A stretch of DNA of 64,000 nt from contig JAIEQJ010000044.1 of NCBI GenBank assembly GCA_019747815.1, positions 1 through 64,000 on the forward strand, given 5' to 3'. Below the pieces are notes generated by a model. The model was not told where the DNA came from. It was given only the letters and a program-made list of their open reading frames with translations, and made no database searches. Source of the stretch: Hyphomonadaceae bacterium. GTDB taxonomy: Bacteria > Pseudomonadota > Alphaproteobacteria > Rhizobiales > Hyphomicrobiaceae. Below are positions 8,709 to 16,167 of the stretch, in pieces (position 1 is the first letter of the stretch; each line of letters starts with the position of its first letter). A program made the position numbers and the translations under genes.

Positions 8709-9154
8709 ACCATGAGCTTGCTCGTGTCCTTTCGATCGCGAAGTTCGTTCAGCGCCTGCTGCAAGATCCGGCGAACTTCGCGATCGGGACACGAGCTGGC
8801 GTGCGGCATGCGCGCGCCAAAGCTCCGCGCGTCAGGTCGCAGGGCCGCCGGCGCGGGCGCTGCTGCCTGCATGAGGTCTCGCACGCTCGAGCGGTTGCAC
8901 CGTTCCGTGAAGCGCAGGCCCATCAGGCGGTCGGCCCTGCGCCAACGCACCCGGCATTCGAACAGCGTCCTGGTTTGCATCTGCCATAGGTAGACCCGTT
9001 CCGGGGCAAGATCGGCGGACGCCAAGGCGACGATCAAAGCCCCGTCCTCGGACAAGTTCCTGATGACGACGTCGATCGAGAAGGTCATGTCGGGGGACAA
9101 GAGCTTGCCCTCGATGCGTAGGCCGTGGCGAGGGAGGTTGCGTCGGTCGTGCAT
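8699..9154 (-). CDS. PilZ-domain protein with repeat-derived C-terminus
   Basis: A 151-residue candidate c-di-GMP effector. The PilZ signature is complete: Arg-rich RRNLPRH at residues 4-10 and NLSEDG at 33-38, then the beta-barrel (VYLWQMQTRTLFECRVRWRR, LMGLRF) to about residue 85. The tail after residue 120 is encoded by a palindromic repeat at 8721-8795, and the stop lies in a second copy (8633-8708). The gene is preceded by a leader hairpin at 9172-9214 and a lux-box-like site at 9277-9296, and is divergent from a LuxR gene, so quorum- or signal-linked control is inferred. Confidence 0.9.
   Translation of the reverse strand: MHDRRNLPRHGLRIEGKLLSPDMTFSIDVVIRNLSEDGALIVALASADLAPERVYLWQMQTRTLFECRVRWRRADRLMGLRFTERCNRSSVRDLMQAAAPAPAALRPDARSFGARMPHASSCPDREVRRILQQALNELRDRKDTSKLMVLV
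8721..8795. repeat. Palindromic element, copy 2, inside the PilZ coding sequence
   Basis: Arms at 8721-8747 and 8772-8795 match over 24 bp with a 3-nt insertion (TTT) in the left arm. The layout and sequence parallel copy 1: CTnGTGT at the outer end, CGATCGnGAAnTTCG in the arm and a GCTGC core in the loop. Here the whole element is read as the last part of the PilZ protein (DREVRRILQQALNELRDRKD). Confidence 0.78.
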
Positions 9155-9171
9155 GGTGGACCCTGCGTTCC

Positions 9172-9214
9172 GAGAGGGCCCTGGGCTTGCCTGGACGGCG
9201 GCCAGGACCCTCTC
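9172..9214 (-). promoter_or_regulatory. Leader hairpin before the PilZ start codon
   Basis: A 13-bp stem (9172-9184 with 9202-9214, one mismatch) and 17-nt loop end 18 nt before the PilZ ATG. No U-run follows, so it is more likely a translation or RNA-stability element than a terminator. A similar strong stem precedes the start codon of the minus-strand gene at 15718. Confidence 0.5.
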
Positions 9215-9249
9215 GACAAGACGCCTTGGGGGGTGTCGTCAGCATGCAA

Positions 9250-9296
9250 ATGCTAGCTCGAGCGCAGCAGCCCGGCACCTGTCGGAAGCGTCAGGC
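9250..9296 (-). promoter_or_regulatory. Lux-box-like site and -10 element facing the PilZ gene
   Basis: Plus strand 9277-9296 reads ACCTGTCGGAAGCGTCAGGC, an imperfect dyad (CCTGTCG-GAAG-CGTCAGG) resembling the 20-bp lux box of LuxR-type activators (outer ACCTGT and CAGG). On the minus strand TAGCAT begins 22 nt after the box, the spacing expected if the box overlaps the -35 region. Box to PilZ start codon is 123 nt. The site at 15840-15859 has the same composition and spacing. Confidence 0.62.
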
Positions 9297-9465
9297 TTTG
9301 CAGGCGTCAAGGTTTCCGCAACCGGTAACAGCGCCACGACATTGCGTAAAATGCAATGCAACGCCCGTATTCGCTGTTCAGTATTCGTATACGCGCGGTG
9401 CCCTACAATCTGCCCTTGAATTTTTCAAATGCATCAACCCAGCTTCGCGGGCCGAAGCTTCGCCC

Positions 9466-10188
9466 ATGTTCGAGTCTCTGCTGGAGGAGCTGATCGGGAG
9501 CGCGGACGGCATCCAGGCGCGCGGGGAAGGTATTGCCTTCCTGAAGGTTGCACAGTCGGTCTATCCGCTGACGACGACCACCTACCTGGGGCTTAACATT
9601 CCCCTGGGTGCCGAGCGCAAGCGCTTCGTGCAGTGCGTCTACGCCGATAGCTGGGTCAAATACTGCGTCAGCCGCGACCCGATCGGCTTGAGCCGCCTGG
9701 CAAGCCTGGCGTTGACCCTGCCGGCGCCGCTGGATTGGAGCGCACTGGCGGAGACCCCCGAAACAGGCAAACTCCTGTCCTACGCGAGGGCTGAGACGAT
9801 CGGCCGGCAGATTCTGTCGATGCCCTTGCGTCCCATTGTGGGCGAGACGGCAATATTCTTTGTTGGCGCCGGCATGCCCGCCGACGACTGGCATGGGCAA
9901 AAGAAGGCCATTCAGCGTGAGTTCCAGGTGCTGGCCAGCTATTTTCACCAGCACATCCTGCGCATCTACGGGAACGATGCGGAGAGCCAGATCCTGGTCT
10001 CCGCGCGTGAGCTGGATTGCCTGAAATGGGTTGCTGCCGGCAAGACCGCCTGGGAGGCGAGCGTCATACTCGGGATCAGCGAGCGGACCGTCCGCTTCCA
10101 CCTCAATGCTGCGCGCGAGAAGTTGAACTGCCTCACCACGACCCAAGCGGTCGCCAAGGCCGTGTCTCAGCAACTGATTGAGTGCTGA
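9466..10188 (+). CDS. LuxR-family transcriptional regulator (solo)
   Basis: A 240-residue regulator with a C-terminal GerE-type helix-turn-helix (residues 178-236: SARELDCLKWVAAGKTAWEA then ILGISERTVRFHLNAAREKL) and an N-terminal region of the size of an autoinducer-binding domain. Trp63, Tyr66 and Asp71-Pro72 recall the AHL-pocket residues of TraR-type proteins, but the Trp-to-Asp spacing is shorter, so ligand binding is uncertain. No luxI synthase is in the window, making it a LuxR solo here. The start is at the ATG where similarity begins; the frame is open upstream. Divergent lux-box-like DNA lies 170 bp away. Confidence 0.88.
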   Translation: MFESLLEELIGSADGIQARGEGIAFLKVAQSVYPLTTTTYLGLNIPLGAERKRFVQCVYADSWVKYCVSRDPIGLSRLASLALTLPAPLDWSALAETPETGKLLSYARAETIGRQILSMPLRPIVGETAIFFVGAGMPADDWHGQKKAIQREFQVLASYFHQHILRIYGNDAESQILVSARELDCLKWVAAGKTAWEASVILGISERTVRFHLNAAREKLNCLTTTQAVAKAVSQQLIEC

Positions 10189-10269
10189 GAGCCCCCTGGG
10201 ACGCGTATTCGGCATCCGGTATCGCAATCGAGCGTGCCGGTTGGCCCCTGGTATTGCTTGCCCCCGCGA

Positions 10270-11631
10270 TCAGCTTTCGCGGAAGGCGCGCGAGAAGCTG
10301 TCCCACACCGGGCGCATGATGTAGTCGAAGAATGTCCGCTCGCCGGTCCTTATGAACACGTCGGCAGGCATGCCGGGCGTCGGCCGGAAGGCGTGCACCT
10401 TGCTGTGCACATCCACCTCGCTCAGCCTGACGCGCACCACATAGAAGGGGCGGTACGGCGCCTCCTGCTCGATCTTGGCGCGGGCGCCAGACTGGCTGGC
10501 GACGGCGTCCGCCGACAGGTAGATCACCTTGCCTTCCACCATCGGGGTCACGCGCTGGTTGAGGGCCGTCAGCCGCACCAAGGCGTCCTGCCCTTTCTTG
10601 ACGTGCCAGATCTCGCTCGGATTGAGCCGGGCTTCGATGATCAGCTCGTCGTTGACGGGCAGCAGCTCGAGGATGGCCGAGCCCGCCCCGATGACGCCGC
10701 CCGCCGTGTGCTGGTTGAGCTTGACGACGATGCCGCGCACGGGCGAACGCACCTCCGTTCGGTCGACGACGTCGCGGGCGGCCCGGATTTGCTCCTGCAG
10801 GTCGTCCAGCTCGGTCTCGGTGGCGCGCAGCTCTTCAATCGTCTTCTGCGTGGCGGCGGAATGCAGTTGCGCGATCTGCTGCTCGGCACGCGCCATCCGT
10901 TCCTTGGCGTCGGCCATGCGGGCGAGAAGCTCGCCCAGTTCGCCGGTGAGCGCGGCTTCGGAACGCTGGAGGGCGAGGACCTCGCTCCGCCTGGCCAGCT
11001 GCTGCGCCAGCAGCCGCTGCTTGTCATGCAGCTCCTCCGCAAACAGGCCCATGCGCTGCCTGGTCGATTGGGCCTGGGCTGCATAGCCGCCGGTGCTTTC
11101 CTGCAGACCCGCGATCTCCTTCCTCAGCACTTCCTCCTCGGTGGCGATCTTCGTGCGCCGCGCGCGCAGCTCGACGGTCTGGCGCTCGAAGATGCCGAGA
11201 ATTTCCGGATCAACGGCCTCGCCGGCGAGGTCCGCCGGCATGGTGAAGGCGGATCGGCCATCGAGCTCGGCCTCGAGCCGTGCCTTCATGATGATGGACC
11301 GATGGTTTCTGAGCACCAGGCGGCGAAGCTTGCTGCTGGCAGCCGTGGCATCCAGGCGCAGGAGCGTCTGATCGACCTCCACCAGGTCGCCCTCCTTCAC
11401 CAGCACTTCGCGCAGGATGCCCCCTTCCAAGTGCTGAATGTGCTTGTTCTGCCCGGTGGCCACGAAGGAGCCGGAGACGACGACAGCGCCCTCCAGGGGC
11501 GCAATCGCGGTCCAGGCGCCGAAGCCGCCCACGCACGCCAGCAGGATGGCGACGCCGATGAGAATCGGCCAGCGGACGCCTGCTGATACGCCGCGATGCC
11601 ATTCGTCGATGCCGAGGCAGGGCGTCGTCAT
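10270..11631 (-). CDS. Type I secretion membrane-fusion protein (HlyD/PrtE family)
   Basis: A 453-residue periplasmic adaptor. One membrane segment lies at about residues 22-45 (WPILIGVAILLACVGGFGAW), followed by the lipoyl half-motif (VVSGSFVATGQNKHIQHLEG), a long coiled coil (about 95-300) and the conserved C-terminal barrel ending in ERTFFDYIMRPVWDSFSRAF. It would link the inner-membrane ABC protein to an outer-membrane TolC-type channel, which is not in the window. Its start overlaps the end of the ABC gene by 4 bp. Confidence 0.95.
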   Translation of the reverse strand: MTTPCLGIDEWHRGVSAGVRWPILIGVAILLACVGGFGAWTAIAPLEGAVVVSGSFVATGQNKHIQHLEGGILREVLVKEGDLVEVDQTLLRLDATAASSKLRRLVLRNHRSIIMKARLEAELDGRSAFTMPADLAGEAVDPEILGIFERQTVELRARRTKIATEEEVLRKEIAGLQESTGGYAAQAQSTRQRMGLFAEELHDKQRLLAQQLARRSEVLALQRSEAALTGELGELLARMADAKERMARAEQQIAQLHSAATQKTIEELRATETELDDLQEQIRAARDVVDRTEVRSPVRGIVVKLNQHTAGGVIGAGSAILELLPVNDELIIEARLNPSEIWHVKKGQDALVRLTALNQRVTPMVEGKVIYLSADAVASQSGARAKIEQEAPYRPFYVVRVRLSEVDVHSKVHAFRPTPGMPADVFIRTGERTFFDYIMRPVWDSFSRAFRES

Positions 11632-13517
11632 GAGGTTTCATTCGCTCTCGGTGCAGGCGCCTCCGCCGCCGGCAAAGTGGGCAGGCCGGATCCGGCGGCA
11701 AGCGGCTGGGACGCGCCAGGCTTGGCGCTCAGCGCCCGGCGCAGGACGTCCTTGGGCGGGCCGAATGCGTCGGCACGGCCAGCGCGCAGGATGAGAACCT
11801 TGTCGACAATGTTGAGAAGGGCGGGGCGCTGCGTGATGACGATGGTCGTCACGCCCTTGTCCTTGGCCCGCAGGAGCGTCTCCGTCAACGCCTGCTCTCC
11901 GGCGGCGTCCAGGTTGGAGTTGGGCTCGTCCAACACGACCATGGCGGGATCGCCGAAGAAGGCGCGCGCCAGTGCAATGCGCTGCTTCTGTCCGCCCGAC
12001 AAGGGCGCCCCGTTGCGCTCCAGCACCGTCTCGTAGCCGCTAGGAAGCTGGCAGATCATGTCGTGCACGCCCGATATCACGGCGGCGCTGAAGATCCTGT
12101 CGTCCGGCAGGTCGCGGCGCATGCGGCAGACGTTGTCCTTGATCGACCCCGGAAACAGCTCGACCTCCTGGGGCAGATAGCCGGTGTACTCGCCGAACTG
12201 GCGCCGGTCCCAGTTGCGCAGCTCCGTGCCGTCGAGCCGAACCTTGCCGGCGGTGGGCAGCAGGCAGCCGACAAGGATGCGCGCCAGCGTCGACTTGCCC
12301 GAGCCCGACGGGCCCACGATCGCCAGCGTTTCACCGGGTTTGAGCTCGAAGTTGACGCCGTTGAGGACGGGTTCCTTGGTACCGGGCGGCAGGTAGAGGA
12401 TCTTCTCCACCGTCAGGCGGCCCTGCGGCTTGGGCAGGCGCAGCTTCGGTCGTTCCCGCTGCAATGCCTCGACCGCGGCCTTGACACGCCCGTAGGCGGC
12501 GTGGGTCAGGACGACGCTGCGCCAGCCCTCGATCATCCCCTCCAGCGGTTGCAGGGCACGGCCGGCAATGATGGATGCGGCAATCATCATGCCGCCGGTG
12601 AGCTGGCTGTCGAGGGCGAGATAGGCGCCCCAGCCCAGGATGGCGATCTGGGTGAGCAGGCGAAAGAAGCGCGATGCGCCGCTGATCCAGAAGCTCAGGT
12701 CCAGCGCTGTCATCTGCCTGGTGAGGGCGCCGGTTTGCTCGCGGCCCCATTGCAGGATGCTCTCGTTGAGCATGCCCATGGCATTGATAACCTGCGCGTT
12801 GCGCGCCAGCGCATCGGCTTGTGCGTCGGCCTTGGACGCATAGGCGCTCGCCTGGCCGAGGGGCGGTGAGGTGGCACGCTGATTGATGATCGCAATGGCC
12901 AGCAGCAGCCCGCCGGCAGCGAGCGTGACGAAGCCGAGGCTCGGGTGGATGAGAAACACCGCGGCGAAATACAGGGGTGCCAGCGGCGCATCGAAGAGGA
13001 CCACCATCGTCGGGCTGGACATGAAGCTGCGGACCTGGTGCAGGCTGCGCAGGGGCAGCATGTTGCCGCCGTCGCTCGCCGGCGCCGATGTCACGACGCT
13101 GGCGATGACGGGGCCGCCCAGTATGGTTTCCATCTTCGTCGCCAGCCGGCCCAGGACCTGGCGGCGCAGGGTATCGAGAAGGGACAGCACGAGAATGAGC
13201 CCGAGCGCCAGCAGGGACAGCATGGCCAGCGTGTCCATGCTCCGGCTGGTGAGGACGCGGTCGGAGATTTGGAACAGATAGATCGGCATCGTCAGCATCA
13301 GGAGGTTGACGAACACCGAAAAGATCCCGACGGCGATGAAGGTTCTGAGCGCGATCGCGTTCCAGCGCTGGAGGGGCTCACGCGGTGCTGCCGCCGGAGG
13401 CGAGGAAGCCCGATCGGCGGTTGGCGCCTCGCGTTTGGACGAGGTGGCGTCGCGCACGTCAAGCGCGCGGCCGGCGGGCTGCAGCGGAGGGTCGAGGCTG
13501 CCTGCGCCTGCTGTCAT
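11628..13517 (-). CDS. Type I secretion ABC transporter, permease/ATPase (PrtD/HlyB family)
   Basis: A 629-residue fused exporter. A hydrophilic Ala/Pro-rich N-terminus (1-50) has no C39 peptidase domain, as in PrtD-type exporters of unprocessed substrates. Membrane segments span about 56-320. The ATPase has Walker [10 protein letters not shown] (402-410), signature LSGGQ (506-510) and Walker B MVVLDE (526-531). It overlaps the neighbouring genes by 4 bp on each side, so substrate candidate, ABC protein and HlyD protein form a tightly coupled unit. Confidence 0.95.
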   Translation of the reverse strand: MTAGAGSLDPPLQPAGRALDVRDATSSKREAPTADRASSPPAAAPREPLQRWNAIALRTFIAVGIFSVFVNLLMLTMPIYLFQISDRVLTSRSMDTLAMLSLLALGLILVLSLLDTLRRQVLGRLATKMETILGGPVIASVVTSAPASDGGNMLPLRSLHQVRSFMSSPTMVVLFDAPLAPLYFAAVFLIHPSLGFVTLAAGGLLLAIAIINQRATSPPLGQASAYASKADAQADALARNAQVINAMGMLNESILQWGREQTGALTRQMTALDLSFWISGASRFFRLLTQIAILGWGAYLALDSQLTGGMMIAASIIAGRALQPLEGMIEGWRSVVLTHAAYGRVKAAVEALQRERPKLRLPKPQGRLTVEKILYLPPGTKEPVLNGVNFELKPGETLAIVGPSGSGKSTLARILVGCLLPTAGKVRLDGTELRNWDRRQFGEYTGYLPQEVELFPGSIKDNVCRMRRDLPDDRIFSAAVISGVHDMICQLPSGYETVLERNGAPLSGGQKQRIALARAFFGDPAMVVLDEPNSNLDAAGEQALTETLLRAKDKGVTTIVITQRPALLNIVDKVLILRAGRADAFGPPKDVLRRALSAKPGASQPLAAGSGLPTLPAAEAPAPRANETS

Positions 13518-14881
13518 AGACCAAGACCGTCACTGAGCCCGCGCAGCCCGATATCGTCGAGGAGGCTCGGGACCCCGATAGGCTGGGGCGGCGCATGCTC
13601 GGTGCCGGACGAAGGGTTGCCGGCTATGGCGCTCAAGATGTCGTTGGCTGCGGCCGTCACGTCGCCGGCGGCGCCTGGCGACGACGCCGTAGCGGCGGTG
13701 GCGTCGGTCCGCAGGGCAAGGTTGTAGTCGGTGTAGCGGCCGCCGGCGAACAGATCGAGCGGGAGGGATCCTGCCGCCGATGCGAAGCTGATGCTGCCGG
13801 GGGATGCGACCACCGACGCGAGGATGGGCACACCGCCGCCGGAGCCTGTTCCGAGCAGCGCGGCTATGGGGTTGTCGAGAATGTCGGCAAACGGCGCGAC
13901 CACCTGCCCGGCGGTCGACCGCAGACCGTCACCGGCCACATCCCCGACAATATCGGCCAATGGAGCCGTAACATCTCTGACGACGGAATCGAGCCCCTGA
14001 GCGATCGTGGTGACCAGCGGTGTGGCGATTCCCAGCACCGGCGCCACGATGGACTCGGCCACACCGCCGACGCCACCGAGCACCGGCGCGAGCACGTCGT
14101 CGACCACCGGGTCAAGAATGCGCACGACACCGTCGACGATGTCGCCGACGCCACCGAGCACCGGCGCGAGCACGTCGTCGACCACCGGGTCGAGAATGCG
14201 CACGACACCGTCGACGATGTCGCCGACGCTACCGAGCACCGGCGCGAGCACGTCGTCGACCACCGGGTCGAGAATGCGCACGACATCGTCGACGATGTCG
14301 ATGATCGGAGGGAGAACCTCGCCCCCGTTGAGTCCGCCCCCGGGTGCGGATCCGGGCAGGCCCTCGAGGCCAACCGGGGAAGGCCCTTCGGCACTCGGCT
14401 CAGTGCTCAACGCAACCGCCGCGCCGATGGCGGGGGCAACAGGGGGCTCCGCACCGCCTTGCAGGAGTGGGAAGGCCGCATCTTCCAGCGCGCCCAGCTC
14501 CGTCCCCGCCGGCAGATCGCTCGGCGAGCCCAACGGGAAAGTGGCCGGCGCCGCATCGTGGAGCGCACCTTGCGCCGCGGCCTCCCCTGCGGCCTCGCGC
14601 AACCCGGTCAGGGCCGCCAGGATCGAGGGCAGGACGGCATTGGCCGCGGTTGCGTCTGCGGCCAGCTCGCCCGGCGGAGCTGTGTCATCCCCCATTGCGT
14701 CGGCCCCGCGTGCAGCGGCCGCGGCCTGCTCGGCGGCCACAACCTGAGACAAGAAGAAGGACCAGGTCAGGAAGCTCCAAAGTCCCTTCTCGCGCCGCCC
14801 GGTGGCCCACTCCCGTGGGGTGTCGGCGCGCTTCTGGCGGCTGGCATGTAGAATGGACGATGTGCTCATCGAACGCTCCAA
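13514..14881 (-). CDS. Repeat-rich protein, probable type I secretion substrate
   Basis: A 455-residue protein rich in Ala, Val, Asp and Leu with no known domain. After a basic start comes a hydrophobic patch (GLWSFLTWSFFLSQVVAA, about 33-50). Residues 195-272 are three 26-residue repeats built on DPVVDDVLAPVLG and DIVDGVVRIL, continuing as weaker repeats to about 340. There are no Gly-rich RTX nonapeptides. The C-terminus ends in hydrophobic/acidic residues (SLLDDIGLRGLSDGLGL), which suits an uncleaved type I signal. Coupling by 4-bp overlap to the ABC exporter is the main reason to call it a substrate. An adhesin or matrix role is only a guess. Confidence 0.7.
   Translation of the reverse strand: MERSMSTSSILHASRQKRADTPREWATGRREKGLWSFLTWSFFLSQVVAAEQAAAAARGADAMGDDTAPPGELAADATAANAVLPSILAALTGLREAAGEAAAQGALHDAAPATFPLGSPSDLPAGTELGALEDAAFPLLQGGAEPPVAPAIGAAVALSTEPSAEGPSPVGLEGLPGSAPGGGLNGGEVLPPIIDIVDDVVRILDPVVDDVLAPVLGSVGDIVDGVVRILDPVVDDVLAPVLGGVGDIVDGVVRILDPVVDDVLAPVLGGVGGVAESIVAPVLGIATPLVTTIAQGLDSVVRDVTAPLADIVGDVAGDGLRSTAGQVVAPFADILDNPIAALLGTGSGGGVPILASVVASPGSISFASAAGSLPLDLFAGGRYTDYNLALRTDATAATASSPGAAGDVTAAANDILSAIAGNPSSGTEHAPPQPIGVPSLLDDIGLRGLSDGLGL
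14066..14299. repeat. Three tandem 78-bp repeats within the secreted-protein gene
   Basis: Units 14066-14143, 14144-14221 and 14222-14299 are nearly identical (single-base differences) and in frame, encoding 26 residues each. High nucleotide identity suggests recent expansion or conversion, so copy number may vary between strains. Confidence 0.95.
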
Positions 14882-14963
14882 CCGTTAGTCCCCTGCGCCT
14901 GCAACCAGGGCTGCGCAAAACTGAAAAAAGGGCCGTTCGCCGGGACCAGCGAACGGCAGGCGG

Positions 14964-15323
14964 TCAGGTGGAAGATGCGTCGTCCACGCTTGCGGAGGAC
15001 ACATCCAGAGCCGGCACATCGAACAAATGATGCGAGCTCGTCAGCAGATCGAGAGTGGAATCGATGTCGGGGAGAACCCCGGTATCGAGCGCGAGGGCCA
15101 CATGCCCCTCATAGGCGCTCGTTTCGGCGACATCGGCGCTCGTCCCGTGCGCGCCGTCGCTCCATTGGCCGTTGGCCAGCAAATTGGCCAGTTCCGCCGT
15201 TGTCGTCAGCAGCGGGGCCGGCTCGCCTCCAGCCGCGCCTTCGGTCGGGTGATGGGTCCCGTCGTTGTCGTCGCCATGGCCAGCCGGCGGCAGAGCCGCG
15301 GGAGTGGACTGCTGTGCAGACAT
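14964..15323 (-). CDS. Small acidic protein upstream of the type I secretion genes
   Basis: A 119-residue acidic, Ser/Thr/Asp-rich protein with no known family. It lacks a signal peptide. Its last third (LPDIDSTLDLLTSSHHLFDV) is acidic and hydrophobic, which resembles the C-terminal signals of small type I substrates. It lies 82 bp upstream of the 455-residue gene on the same strand, so it may be a second cargo or a chaperone. Both roles are inferred. Confidence 0.6.
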   Translation of the reverse strand: MSAQQSTPAALPPAGHGDDNDGTHHPTEGAAGGEPAPLLTTTAELANLLANGQWSDGAHGTSADVAETSAYEGHVALALDTGVLPDIDSTLDLLTSSHHLFDVPALDVSSASVDDASST

Positions 15324-15371
15324 GCCGTGTTCCCTTCCCGCAGTAGACTGCGCTTTGGAAATGGATGTTGC

Positions 15372-15409
15372 GTTAAGAGGCGCCGTCGCCTTGCTCCGGC
15401 GCGCTTAAC
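15372..15409 (-). promoter_or_regulatory. Hairpin between the two small genes
   Basis: Inverted repeat GTTAAGAGGCGCC / GGCGCGCTTAAC around a 13-nt loop, with small bulges. It lies 73-110 nt past the end of the 78-residue gene and 49 nt before the 119-residue gene. There is no clear U-run; it may attenuate or be an operator. Confidence 0.4.
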
Positions 15410-15481
15410 GAGCCGTTAGCGCTGCCGCGCCCGTGACCGAGGCGGCAGGCTGGCGTTGCGGGTAGGCCGGGTCCCGCTCTT

Positions 15482-15718
15482 TCAGAGCGTCCGCGGTCTC
15501 CAGGGACGGATGGCGGCCGGAGGCGGCGGCGCGTCCGTGTCATCCTGGAACACCGGTTGGCGGTCCTGACAGGATTGGCGCACCTGCCAGCCGCCCACGC
15601 CGTCCGGCTCGATCAGGCCGATGGCTTGCAACCGTTCCAGAAGCAACGGCTCGGCCTGGATTTCGAAGGCCGGTGCGCCGTCGTAGTCCTGAAGGTGGCT
15701 CAGCGTGTCGATGGTCAT
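15482..15718 (-). CDS. Hypothetical 78-residue protein, first gene of the putative secretion operon
   Basis: A 78-residue protein with a hydrophilic helical body (LSHLQDYDGAPAFEIQAEPL), a possible small winged fold (LLERLQAIGLIEPDGVGGWQ) and a Pro-rich tail. The GGAG of CCGGAGCAGGCC precedes the ATG at a good distance. No family is recognised. Its place behind a lux-box-like promoter and ahead of the secretion genes makes it a candidate accessory or regulatory factor. Confidence 0.6.
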   Translation of the reverse strand: MTIDTLSHLQDYDGAPAFEIQAEPLLLERLQAIGLIEPDGVGGWQVRQSCQDRQPVFQDDTDAPPPPAAIRPWRPRTL

Positions 15719-15740
15719 GGCCTGCTCCGGCTGGAGAAGG

Positions 15741-15774
15741 GGGCCCTGGCCTAGGGGGAGACAGGCCAGGGCCC
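15741..15774 (-). promoter_or_regulatory. Leader hairpin before the 78-residue gene
   Basis: A perfect 12-bp stem, GGGCCCTGGCCT with AGGCCAGGGCCC, and a 10-nt loop, ending 23 nt before the start codon on the minus strand. No U-run follows. It matches in position the hairpin before the PilZ gene (9172-9214). Confidence 0.55.
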
Positions 15775-15812
15775 TGGGGGGACACGGTTGCCCACATTGA
15801 GCAGGCCTCTAG

Positions 15813-15859
15813 ACCCTAGCAGCGGCTGGCCAGCACCACACCTGTCGGAACCGTCAGTC
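15813..15859 (-). promoter_or_regulatory. Second lux-box-like site and -10 element facing the secretion genes
   Basis: Plus strand 15840-15859 reads ACCTGTCGGAACCGTCAGTC, identical to the site at 9277 in 17 of 20 positions. On the minus strand TAGGGT starts 22 nt after the box, exactly as TAGCAT does at the other site. Box to start codon (15718) is 122 nt. Binding by the LuxR protein encoded at 9466 is inferred. Confidence 0.6.
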
Positions 15860-16167
15860 AGGTCACGCGTCCTTCACATTCGGTTCAAATTGATGGCAAC
15901 GACGAAGCGCGCGCCGATCAGAGCGATTTCGTCCCACCAGGGCGCTGCATCGCGATCGAGCTGCGTAGAGGTGGCCCTGGCATGCCCGCGACGACTGCCA
16001 GGGCCGGTCAGACGCCTGGCAGGCCGGGGCCCACACAGGTGCATGCATCTTAAGGTCGAGCTTGGCGATCGACGCCTGGCGTTCTTGACAGGTGAGTAAG
16101 GTTGCACCGCTGATAACGTTGCAGGAGATCGGACATAGGAGTTCCATGGGGTCGTAAAAACCGGTCA

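Larger units (their letters stand above)
9155..9465. other. Divergent PilZ/LuxR control region (311 bp)
   Basis: No gene is seen here. It holds the PilZ leader hairpin (9172-9214), a minus-strand -10-like TAGCAT (9250-9255), the lux-box-like site (9277-9296) and, nearer the LuxR gene, an AT-richer stretch with the direct repeat GTATTCG at about 9368 and 9381 that may be the LuxR promoter. Confidence 0.7.
15719..16167. other. Control region between the secretion genes and the second PilZ gene (449 bp)
   Basis: No gene is seen. Besides the leader hairpin (15741-15774) and the lux-box promoter (15813-15859) it holds a 10-bp stem GGCCCTGGCA/TGCCAGGGCC with a 13-nt loop at 15973-16005. This stem lies far from the lux site and may belong to the plus-strand PilZ leader. 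Confidence 0.6.

Noticed and set aside
14066-14299. Regular 78-bp repeats as a CRISPR array
   Set aside because: Units are contiguous with no spacers, and in frame with the encoding gene.
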